Notes: generated by a model from the letters alone, not told the origin. A stretch of 5,456 nucleotides of DNA from Bacillota bacterium (GCA_018725345.1 QLUI01000138.1:1-5456), one strand, 5' to 3'. Positions 1-5,387 are shown, counted from the first letter of the stretch. Program-made: numbers and translations.

Positions 1-96
1 TGTCATGGAACATCACAAAGTTTGCGATTCGGCTAGGCAATCCAAATTTCGTTACAGCAGAGATTTTACTGGTATTTGGGCGGTTGTCCAGAAAAA

Positions 97-134
97 CCAA
101 AAGCGGGTGGAGCCATAGGCCCACCCGCTTTTGG
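97..134 (-). terminator. Rho-independent terminator of the iron-binding protein gene
   Basis: Positions 97-110 pair perfectly with 121-134 (14 bp). The stem continues as GCC/GGC (112-114 with 118-120) past a single bulged A, closing on a 3-nt ATA loop. Read on the minus strand, the hairpin is followed at once by a run of five U (positions 92-96). It lies 15 nt beyond the stop codon of the binding-protein gene. On the plus strand no U-run follows, so it should act mainly on minus-strand transcripts. It separates this gene from whatever lies to the left, so no permease gene is co-transcribed downstream without read-through. Confidence 0.9.
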
Positions 135-149
135 GGGAGTAAGTGATAT

Positions 150-1547
150 TTAACGGTAGCCGGCTCTATCCAGCAGTCTGACGGCAGCTTCCTGGAGGCG
201 GCCGTATTCAGCCATGTTAAGAGGGTCACGTCTAAAGCTGCCGAAACCGGCAATAATCGGATGGGAAGCGACGTTGGGATTGGCAGGATATTCGTGGTTA
301 GAGTCGGCGAACAGCTTCTGTCCTTCCGGACCGCTGAGCCATTCCAACAGTTTAATTGCGTTTTCCCGGTTCGGTGCGTGGGCGGTAACGCCGGCTCCGC
401 TGACGTTAACGTGGGCGCCGCGGTTGTCCTGGTTAGCCCAGAAAATTCTTACAGGGAAAGCGGGGTTTGCTTGCAGCAGACGTCCTAGGTAATAATGGTT
501 GGTAATTGCCACATCGCCTCTGCCTGCAGCCAGCGTTTCTAGAATTCTTGTGTCGCTGTCAATCAGCGTAGGTTGGTTTGCCACCCAGCCTCTGACAATC
601 TCTTCGGCACGGGCTTCTCCGTGGGCCGCAATCATGCTGGCTACCAGCGATTGGGTATAGGAATGGGTTGCGGGTCTCATAACCAAGCGGCCACGCCATT
701 TTGGATCGGCCAGATCTTCATAGGTTGAAAGCTCTCCGGGACGAACCCGATCCGGGTGATACATAATTGTACGGACACGCTGCGTCAAGCCAAACCAGCG
801 GTTACCAGGGTCACGCAGGGTGGAGGGGATATTTCTGGTTAAGGTAGCACTATTTAGCGCTTCTAGTAGGCCATCCCTGCCAGCCAGCCAGAGGTTGCCA
901 GCATCCACAGCCATGTAGATATCTGCCGGGGTGTGGCGCCCTTCAGCTCTAATCCTCTCACGCAGGACGGCATCTGATCCGGTCGTAAATCTTACCCGGA
1001 TACCGGTTGCCCTAGTGAATGCTGTAAAGACCGGCTCAACACCATAGTGGCGGGAGGTATAAAGATTGACTACGCCGCCCGCTCTTTGTTCAGCAGCCGA
1101 TCTGATAATGACGCTTCTTGTAGCACTATCCCAGTGTACAAGGTAGCCGAGTCCTGTGCTTAGGAAGCGCAGTGGTACTAAGACATGCCCGGCCACTTGT
1201 AAAGGCGCGGCTTCTAAGGTTACGGTACGGCCGCTGTTTGTGGCGGCAGTTTGACCTACCACCAGCCGCAGAGCCATTTCACCTTTCGTCACTGTTACGC
1301 TCCGTTCCCGGCCGTTCCAGTTAACTTGTGCACCAAGGCGTTCAGTCACTGCCCGGAAGGGTACCATGATGCGTCCATTTCTAATTTGCGGCGTTGCCTC
1401 CATTGTCAGAGCAGTGCCGTCAATAACCACTCGGATTGGTCTGAGAGCGGTGGCTTGGGCAACGGAATGGATGATGGTCACTAGGATTAATGTGGTGAGC
1501 AAAAGTAGACCGAGCCGTCTGAAGCTGTTGTTTAGGGGAGTTTTCAC
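150..1547 (-). CDS. Secreted Fe(III)-type ABC transporter substrate-binding protein with N-terminal copper-amine-oxidase-like stalk domain
   Basis: This 465-residue exported protein has three parts. Residues 1 to about 33 are a signal peptide (KTPLNNSFRR, a hydrophobic core, then an AQATA cleavage region) with no lipobox cysteine. Residues about 38-150 are a copper amine oxidase N-terminal-type domain, with its two characteristic repeats around MVPFRAV (61-67) and VLVPLRFL (122-129). Residues about 158-465 are a periplasmic-binding-protein fold of the FutA/FbpA/IdiA iron family, recognisable from NLYTSRHY (161-168), VDAGNLW (214-220), STYEDLADPKWRG (274-286), QSLVASMIAAHGE (299-311), HVNVSGAGV and the C-terminal LLDRAGYR. 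By family comparison the likely ferric-iron ligands are H167, Y168, Y297, Y352 and Y353, all present. It should capture Fe(III) outside the membrane and deliver it to an ABC permease, none of which lies in the window. The GTG start is fixed by TAAGGAGG 7 nt upstream. Tandem Fur boxes over the promoter support an iron role. The stalk domain may be structural; copper binding is not implied. Confidence 0.93.
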   Translation of the reverse strand: MKTPLNNSFRRLGLLLLTTLILVTIIHSVAQATALRPIRVVIDGTALTMEATPQIRNGRIMVPFRAVTERLGAQVNWNGRERSVTVTKGEMALRLVVGQTAATNSGRTVTLEAAPLQVAGHVLVPLRFLSTGLGYLVHWDSATRSVIIRSAAEQRAGGVVNLYTSRHYGVEPVFTAFTRATGIRVRFTTGSDAVLRERIRAEGRHTPADIYMAVDAGNLWLAGRDGLLEALNSATLTRNIPSTLRDPGNRWFGLTQRVRTIMYHPDRVRPGELSTYEDLADPKWRGRLVMRPATHSYTQSLVASMIAAHGEARAEEIVRGWVANQPTLIDSDTRILETLAAGRGDVAITNHYYLGRLLQANPAFPVRIFWANQDNRGAHVNVSGAGVTAHAPNRENAIKLLEWLSGPEGQKLFADSNHEYPANPNVASHPIIAGFGSFRRDPLNMAEYGRLQEAAVRLLDRAGYR

Positions 1548-1554
1548 TTGTTTT

Positions 1555-1562
1555 CCTCCTTA
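1555..1562 (-). promoter_or_regulatory. Ribosome binding site fixing the GTG start of the iron-binding protein
   Basis: On the minus strand TAAGGAGG lies 7 nt upstream of the GTG codon at 1547-1545. This is an essentially ideal Shine-Dalgarno sequence. It supports GTG as the true start, giving a well-formed signal peptide beginning MKTPLNN. Confidence 0.9.
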
Positions 1563-1654
1563 GTGTGGTGGTTTTTTTGCGAGCTCTTTCGTGTGCGGAT
1601 AATGGCATGCACTTTTCGGTAATCGTCCTCTCACATATGAGATTGCATATCAAT

Positions 1655-1669
1655 GGATAATTATTATCA
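1655..1669 (-). promoter_or_regulatory. Fur box 1 (downstream of the start site)
   Basis: GGATAAT-T-ATTATCA matches the 7-1-7 Fur consensus TGATAAT-N-ATTATCA at 13 of 14 informative positions. It lies just downstream of the predicted transcription start (about 1679) of the minus-strand iron-binding-protein gene and 2 nt from a second box. Fur with bound Fe(II) would be expected to block the promoter in iron-replete cells. Because the motif is palindromic, the strand is assigned by its target gene. Confidence 0.85.
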
Positions 1670-1671
1670 TA

Positions 1672-1686
1672 TGATAGTGATTATAA
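1672..1686 (-). promoter_or_regulatory. Fur box 2 (overlapping the start site and -10)
   Basis: TGATAGT-G-ATTATAA matches the 7-1-7 Fur consensus at 12 of 14 informative positions. It covers the predicted transcription start and touches the -10 hexamer at 1686-1691. With box 1 it forms a 32-bp operator, and the perfect palindrome ATCATATGAT (1666-1675) bridges the two boxes, which would suit two Fur dimers bound side by side. Confidence 0.82.
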
Positions 1687-1714
1687 GTATAGGTGGCACT
1701 CAAGGCCTTGTCAA
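1686..1714 (-). promoter_or_regulatory. Sigma-A promoter of the iron-binding protein gene
   Basis: On the minus strand a perfect -35 TTGACA (1714-1709) is followed by a 17-bp spacer and the -10 TATACT (1691-1686). Transcription should start near 1679, giving an untranslated leader of about 130 nt before the GTG. The near-consensus strength fits a promoter that is normally held off by a repressor, here the overlapping tandem Fur boxes. Confidence 0.85.
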
Positions 1715-1796
1715 ACTCCAATTATAGCCATTTGTGGAAACTATCTTGATTTTTCTCTGCTTTACAACTTTTTTGTGCTCATTACTTTATTTTTTG

Positions 1797-1811
1797 ATTA
1801 GTCAGTCTAAT
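1797..1811. repeat. Near-perfect 15-bp palindrome upstream of metA
   Basis: ATTAGTCAGTCTAAT has two 7-nt arms around a central A with one mismatched pair. It lies about 65 bp upstream of the predicted metA -35 and about 80 bp behind the divergent promoter. It is the size of a dimeric regulator half-site pair, but it resembles no operator I can name. It may be chance in AT-rich DNA. Confidence 0.3.
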
Positions 1812-1875
1812 ATTCTTCAAATTTAGTGCTGGAATCATTCGCCGTTTGAGAGCCGCGCCGCCGCATTCGGCAATC

Positions 1876-1905
1876 TTGACTTAACGCATTAATATCGAAT
1901 ATATT
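1876..1905 (+). promoter_or_regulatory. Predicted sigma-A promoter of metA
   Basis: TTGACT at 1876-1881 (5 of 6 to the -35 consensus) is separated by 18 bp from TATATT at 1900-1905 (5 of 6 to the -10 consensus). A start near 1912 would give a leader of only about 35 nt. That is too short to hold a SAM riboswitch or a T-box, and no conserved element of either is visible upstream. Confidence 0.65.
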
Positions 1906-1932
1906 TAAGGGAGTATGAAACTTTAGTGTGTT

Positions 1933-1940
1933 GGGGGTGA
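1933..1940 (+). promoter_or_regulatory. Ribosome binding site of metA
   Basis: GGGGGTGA lies 6 nt upstream of the ATG at 1947 and can pair with the 3' end of 16S rRNA (GGNGGTGA type). It supports this ATG, which also gives the conserved MetA N-terminus MPIKIPNNLPA. Confidence 0.8.
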
Positions 1941-1946
1941 AGAAGA

Positions 1947-2864
1947 ATGCCTATTAAAATACCAAACAATCTGCCTGCAGCTGAGACGTTAACAAACGAG
2001 AATATTTTTACCATGTCGGAGTGTAGAGCTTTAAATCAGGATATCAGGCCGTTAAGGATTGCAATCCTTAATCTCATGCCTACAAAAATTCAAACGGAAA
2101 CCCAGCTGTTAAGGTTATTGGGGAATACTCCAATTCAAATTGAAGCAATTTTTTTGCATCCCAAAACACATAATGTGAAAAATACACCTGAGGAGCATTT
2201 GTTAAATTTCTATCAAACATTTGATGAGGTAAAGAGCCAAAAGTTTGATGGGTTGATTATTACGGGAGCGCCTGTGGAGGAGCTGGAATTTGAAGAGGCA
2301 AATTACTGGGAAGAGCTTGTGGAGATTATGAAATGGAGTCTTAACAATGTCTACTCAACATTTCATATCTGTTGGGGTGCTCAAGCAGGCCTTTACTATC
2401 ATTATGGAATTAAAAAATATCCCTTGCAGGAAAAGCTTTTTGGCATCTTTCCTCACAAGATTTCCAAACCAAACACCATGCTTTTACGGGGATTTGACGA
2501 TGTGTTTTGTGTCCCTCATTCCAGACACACTGAAATAAGGAAAGAAGATATTGCAAGAGTAAAAGTGCTTGATGTGCTTTCCGAATCTGAAGAAGCAGGT
2601 ATTTACATCATGAAAACAAATAAAGGTCGACAGATTTTCGTCACCGGTCACTCTGAGTATGACCCTTTAACATTGAAAATAGAGTATGAAAGAGACATTG
2701 CCAGAGGTCTCACTATAAGTGTGCCTAAAAATTACTTTCCTGGCGATAATCCTGAAGAATATCCTTTGGTTACCTGGAGAGGACATGCTAATTTGCTTTA
2801 TTCTAACTGGTTAAATTATTTCGTTTATCAGGAAACCCCATACAACTTAGACGAGCTTAAATAA
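1947..2864 (+). CDS. metA: Homoserine O-acetyltransferase, MetA family
   Basis: This 305-residue cytoplasmic enzyme acylates the hydroxyl of L-homoserine, the first committed step of methionine synthesis. It aligns without gaps to the expected MetA numbering. The catalytic cysteine is C142 in HICWGAQAGLYYHYG, and the remaining catalytic residues are H235 and E237 in VTGHSEYD. Other family signatures are LNLMPTK (41-47), TEIQ/TETQLLRLLGNTP near 50-62, APHSRH-like VPHSRHTE (189-196), VPKNYFPGDNP (259-269) and SNWLNYFVYQETPY at the end. Position 111 is Glu (APVEELEF). In characterised MetA enzymes Glu here goes with acetyl-CoA use, while Gly as in E. coli goes with succinyl-CoA, so O-acetylhomoserine is the predicted product. 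Length is normal and the gene looks intact. It has its own promoter and no methionine-gene neighbours. Its base composition is clearly more AT-rich than the flanking genes, which may indicate a different origin. Confidence 0.96.
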   Translation: MPIKIPNNLPAAETLTNENIFTMSECRALNQDIRPLRIAILNLMPTKIQTETQLLRLLGNTPIQIEAIFLHPKTHNVKNTPEEHLLNFYQTFDEVKSQKFDGLIITGAPVEELEFEEANYWEELVEIMKWSLNNVYSTFHICWGAQAGLYYHYGIKKYPLQEKLFGIFPHKISKPNTMLLRGFDDVFCVPHSRHTEIRKEDIARVKVLDVLSESEEAGIYIMKTNKGRQIFVTGHSEYDPLTLKIEYERDIARGLTISVPKNYFPGDNPEEYPLVTWRGHANLLYSNWLNYFVYQETPYNLDELK

Positions 2865-2882
2865 TTAGCTGCAAGAACTTTG

Positions 2883-2911
2883 AGGCAAAAGAATACCAAG
2901 CCTATTTTTTT
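2883..2911 (+). terminator. Possible weak terminator after metA
   Basis: A short AGGC/GCCT stem (2883-2886 with 2900-2903) with a 13-nt loop is followed by a run of seven T (2905-2911), 19 nt after the metA stop. The stem is only 4 bp, so termination here may be inefficient. The long hairpin at 2925-2973, followed by TTTTT at 2979-2983, may act as a backup for metA transcripts. Confidence 0.35.
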
Positions 2912-2924
2912 GATATACCAAAAA

Positions 2925-2973
2925 AGTGCCTGACATTTCTCAGCTACGAATGCATCGAGAAATATCAGGCGCT
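2925..2973 (-). terminator. Strong terminator for minus-strand transcripts, possibly bidirectional
   Basis: Positions 2925-2941 pair with 2957-2973 in a 17-bp stem (one wobble, one mismatch on either strand) around a 15-nt loop. On the minus strand it is followed at once by six U (2920-2925). It would end transcripts coming from selO and the chemoreceptor remnant. On the plus strand a TTTTT run follows 6 nt beyond the stem, so it may also stop metA transcripts. The TGA stop of the chemoreceptor remnant (2967-2965) lies inside the stem. Confidence 0.85.
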
Positions 2974-3522
2974 AAAGGTTTTTGAGAGTGATTTCCCTGC
3001 AGAGGTAATTATATCTCCAATTTGCTTTGAAGCTGTCGAAAGACCTAAAACGCTTTCCTGTACCGTCTTTAAGGAGCTAATGGAGTTTCCTACTTTACTC
3101 GAACCCTGATTTGCTACCGAGCCGGCGTTGGTGCTAGCGGCAGCTGCACTCTGGGCGCTAACGGCGACCTCTTCAGTAGCTGCAGCCAGCTGTTCCAAAG
3201 TAAGGGAAATTTCATGGGTTATAGCAGCTTGGTTCTCATTGCCTGAAGCTACTTCTTTAACGCTATAGTTAATAAGATTAGCTTTCTCAGCAACTCCAAG
3301 GGCAAAATCCTGTGCTTGAGAAATCAGAGTACGCAGATTAGTAATTGTTTCCTTCACTGCACGTGAGAGGTCACCAATTTCACCAGCTTCATTCTTCGCT
3401 TTGTAATTTGATGTTAAATCTCCTTTAGCCAGCTTAGTCATTTCCTCTTTGATTATTACTACCGGATTCACCAAAAATTTTACTACATACATGACAAAGG
3501 AGATGATTATCAAGTGCCGCAA
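2965..3522 (-). pseudogene. Methyl-accepting chemotaxis protein remnant, truncated at both ends
   Basis: The reading frame gives 185 residues that match only the middle of a chemoreceptor. Residues about 3-19 are the second membrane segment, about 18-70 a HAMP domain (PVVIIKEEMTKLAKGDL and AGEIGDLSRAVKE), and about 75-173 the first coiled-coil part of the signalling domain, including ITHEISLTLEQLAAATEEVAVSAQ and TASKQIGDIIT. The sensor domain and TM1 are absent because the frame runs directly into selO. After IGDIIT, where chemoreceptors continue to the highly conserved CheA/CheW-contacting tip (the NLLALNAAIEAARAGE region), the homology stops and 12 unrelated residues lead to TGA. The only available start is a TTG inside selO with no ribosome binding site. 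It overlaps the selO stop region by 13 nt. I see no frame that restores the missing tip, so a functional receptor is unlikely. The homologous part covers roughly 3004-3512. Confidence 0.85.
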
Positions 3523-4988
3523 AAGGTTACGTAAGGATTTCCTGACGGCACAGACAGCATGGAGTATTCGGTCTGCTCAGGAGAGTGAGCGAAAGGGTTC
3601 GAGAGAAGATGCAGAAGCCTCTGCATCACGCTGAAGTCTTCATGTTTCACTGCTGCTTCCAGTGCTTCTTCCACCCGGTTATTACGGGGAATAAGTGCAG
3701 GATTACTGTTTCGCATTAGTTTAAAATGGTTCGATTTCAAGTTATCCTGCTGCCTGCCCAGTCTTGCCTGCCATAATTTGTGCCACTCAATAAATTCTGC
3801 GCTGCAAAACATCTTTGTATCTTTCGCGTTATCAAAAGTCAGTGCAAGGAAGGTGTTGGTATAGTCGGCGTGATATTTTTCCATCAGACTGAGCAGGTTT
3901 TCTATAAGAGACTCATCTTCGGGCTCATTGTTTAAGATTCCCAATTTAGCTCTCATGCCGGCAAGCCAGTCACTGCGGTAATGTTTGGCAAAACCTACAA
4001 GTGTATTCTCGGCCAATATAAATGCTTCTCCTTTGTTGTTATGCAGCAGCGGCAAAAGGGTTTCTGCAAATCTCGCAAGATTCCACGTCGCAATATTCGG
4101 CTGGTTGCCATAAGCATAGCGCCCGTATTTGTCAATAGAACTGAATACGGTTGCAGGGTCATAGGTATCCATAAAGGCGCAGGGGCCATAATCAATGGTT
4201 TCCCCGCTTAGAGCCATATTGTCTGTGTTCATAACCCCGTGGATAAAGCCAACAAGTTGCCATTTTGCTAGAAGTACGGCTTGTCGCCTGACGACTTCCT
4301 GTAGCAGGAAGAGGTATTGGTTTTCCGCAGTTTCAGAACCAGGAAAATGCCGCTGCAAAGTATAGTCGGCCAGAATTCTGAGATTCTCAACAGTACCCCA
4401 TGTTGAGACGTACTGAAAGGTGCCTACGCGCAAGTGGCTAGCAGCCACCCGGGTCAGAATTGCACCGGGTAGTACAGTTTCGCGGAATACCGGTTCACCG
4501 GTTGTCACAACCGCAAGGCTGCGGGTAGTGGGAATGCCAAGCGCATGCATTGCCTCACTGATAATGTATTCGCGAAGCATCGGTCCCAGTGCCGCCCGGC
4601 CGTCGCCTCCGCGGGAGTACGGAGTTTTGCCTGAACCCTTTAACTGAACATCAAAGCGTTCACCCTGCGGGATGATTTGTTCGCCAAGCAGCAGCGCCCG
4701 GCCATCACCCAGCATGGTAAAATGTCCGAATTGATGTCCTGCGTATGCTTGTGCAAGGGGCAAAGCGTTCTCGGGAACTAGGTTGCCGGCAAGAACTGCT
4801 ACACCATTATCGCTTTCCAGAACCTTGTCATTTAGTCCCAGGTCTTTTGCCAGCGGATAATTGAGCACTACCAGCTTCGCCGAACGCACAGGCGTGGGGT
4901 TAAGTCTCGTATAAAATGTTTCCGGCAGACGAGCATAACTGTTGTCGAACTTCCATCCTGCTTCAGTTAAAGCATTTTCCTTCGTCAT
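3510..4988 (-). CDS. selO: SelO family protein adenylyltransferase (AMPylator)
   Basis: This 492-residue protein of the SelO/YdiU pseudokinase family transfers AMP from ATP to hydroxyl side chains of proteins. Family signatures are in order: YAGHQFGHFTMLGDGRA (82-98), DVQLKGSGKTPYSRGGDGRA (113-132), LREYIISEAMHALGIPTTRSL (138-158), VFRETVLPGAILTRVA and HLRVGTFQY (185-193), the catalytic segment HGVMNTDNM (250-258) and IDYGPCAFMD (265-274). By comparison with the Pseudomonas enzyme, K117 should contact the phosphates, D256 act as base, and N257 and D266 bind metal; all are present. The protein ends with a C-terminal FCGT. C490 takes the place of selenocysteine in eukaryotic SelO, and with C270 it could form the activating-state-controlling disulfide described for the E. 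coli enzyme. Length is normal for a bacterial SelO. The ATG is set by AGAGG 7 nt upstream. Known bacterial targets are metabolic and redox proteins; targets here are unknown. Confidence 0.96.
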   Translation of the reverse strand: MTKENALTEAGWKFDNSYARLPETFYTRLNPTPVRSAKLVVLNYPLAKDLGLNDKVLESDNGVAVLAGNLVPENALPLAQAYAGHQFGHFTMLGDGRALLLGEQIIPQGERFDVQLKGSGKTPYSRGGDGRAALGPMLREYIISEAMHALGIPTTRSLAVVTTGEPVFRETVLPGAILTRVAASHLRVGTFQYVSTWGTVENLRILADYTLQRHFPGSETAENQYLFLLQEVVRRQAVLLAKWQLVGFIHGVMNTDNMALSGETIDYGPCAFMDTYDPATVFSSIDKYGRYAYGNQPNIATWNLARFAETLLPLLHNNKGEAFILAENTLVGFAKHYRSDWLAGMRAKLGILNNEPEDESLIENLLSLMEKYHADYTNTFLALTFDNAKDTKMFCSAEFIEWHKLWQARLGRQQDNLKSNHFKLMRNSNPALIPRNNRVEEALEAAVKHEDFSVMQRLLHLLSNPFAHSPEQTEYSMLSVPSGNPYVTFCGT

Positions 4989-4995
4989 ATTGTTT

Positions 4996-5000
4996 CCTCT
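4996..5000 (-). promoter_or_regulatory. Ribosome binding site of selO
   Basis: AGAGG on the minus strand lies 7 nt before the ATG at 4988-4986. It supports the start that gives MTKENALTEAGWKFDNSYARLP, the usual SelO N-terminus. Confidence 0.75.
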
Positions 5001-5021
5001 TTCGCTTTTAATTTTTTACTA

Positions 5022-5052
5022 TTTTAGTTTTTTCTTATCGTCGAAACTAAAA
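5022..5052. repeat. 9-bp perfect inverted repeat upstream of selO
   Basis: TTTTAGTTT (5022-5030) is the exact reverse complement of AAACTAAAA (5044-5052), with a 13-nt spacer, 34 nt upstream of the selO start codon. It could be an operator for a dimeric regulator or a hairpin in the leader mRNA. No U-run follows on either strand in a way that would make a terminator. Low sequence complexity means chance is possible. Confidence 0.5.
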
Positions 5053-5250
5053 CCATAAGCTGCAAAAATTTTTTAGTTCTTTTGTGCTGGCAAGGGCAAA
5101 TCCAGTCGAATCAATTAAAATCTCTTCTAAAAGGACTAATTAGGGTGCTAGTTTAGATTTTGTAATAACTCGAATCCAGATTATCGCATATTTTAGTAAT
5201 TTGCATCATTTTTTTCTTGCATGGGAAATTATTTCATACAAGAAAGCTAC

Positions 5251-5359
5251 GATCCTATGCAAGGGGGATGTTTTGGGGGATTCCCCCTTATTCTTGTTGG
5301 ATAGGATTAGAGCATTGTTTGCAGAAAACAGAAAGGTAGTTATCAAGCCAGCAAGAATA
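5251..5359 (+). ncRNA. Candidate structured leader RNA with a pseudoknot
   Basis: Three helices can be drawn by eye. P1 pairs GATCCTAT (5251-5258) with ATAGGATT (5301-5308). P2 pairs AAGGGGGA (5261-5268) with TCCCCCTT (5282-5289) inside P1. P3 pairs TATTCTTGTTGG (5289-5300) with CCAGCAAGAATA (5348-5359), 12 bp with one wobble. P3 starts inside the P1 loop and ends outside it, so P1 and P3 make an H-type pseudoknot, and their strands abut at 5300/5301, allowing stacking. A small TGTTT/AAACA hairpin sits in the long loop. The element ends 36 nt before the GTG of the next gene, the position of a cis-regulatory leader. It matches no riboswitch class I can recognise. No promoter was identified, and conservation is untested, so this is a hypothesis. 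Confidence 0.35.
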
Positions 5360-5382
5360 GCGCAAACGCAGTCTTGGCAGTT

Positions 5383-5387
5383 AGGAG
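5383..5387 (+). promoter_or_regulatory. Ribosome binding site of the gene entering at the right edge
   Basis: AGGAG lies 8 nt upstream of the GTG at 5396. The only nearby ATG (5388) is followed after two codons by TGA, so GTG is the better start. Confidence 0.7.

Larger units (their letters stand above)
4989..5250. other. AT-rich intergenic region upstream of selO
   Basis: No gene is supportable here. The stretch must contain the selO promoter on the minus strand, but no hexamer pair is convincing: a TAAAAT -10 candidate at about 5019-5024 has no matching -35. It contains a perfect inverted repeat (listed separately), a CTAATTAG palindrome at about 5136-5143, and near its right end a TTTCTTG/CAAGAAA hairpin (5213-5219 with 5239-5245) with an inner GAAA/TTTC stem. 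No Fur box or other known operator was recognised. Confidence 0.6.

Noticed and set aside
2..118. Open frame on the plus strand from the window edge (MEHHKVCDSARQ...) ending at a TAG inside the terminator, and an open minus-strand frame over the same bases
   Set aside because: Neither resembles a protein family, and both are about 30-39 codons cut by the edge. No ribosome binding site or start could be confirmed, so no gene is claimed.
1420..1653. Minus-strand 77-codon frame overlapping the start of the binding-protein gene
   Set aside because: It overlaps the real gene and its leader in another frame and has no recognisable domain; it is a shadow of the GTG-started gene.
1837..1874. GC-rich hairpin upstream of metA (ATT-GCCG with CGGC-AAT) as a riboswitch or terminator
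   Set aside because: The stem is short with a bulge, it lies upstream of the predicted -35 so it is probably not transcribed with metA, no U-run follows, and it matches no known leader core.
4420..4647. Plus-strand frames inside selO and other short frames opposite the main genes
   Set aside because: They lie antisense to well-supported genes, show no domain, and have no ribosome binding site.
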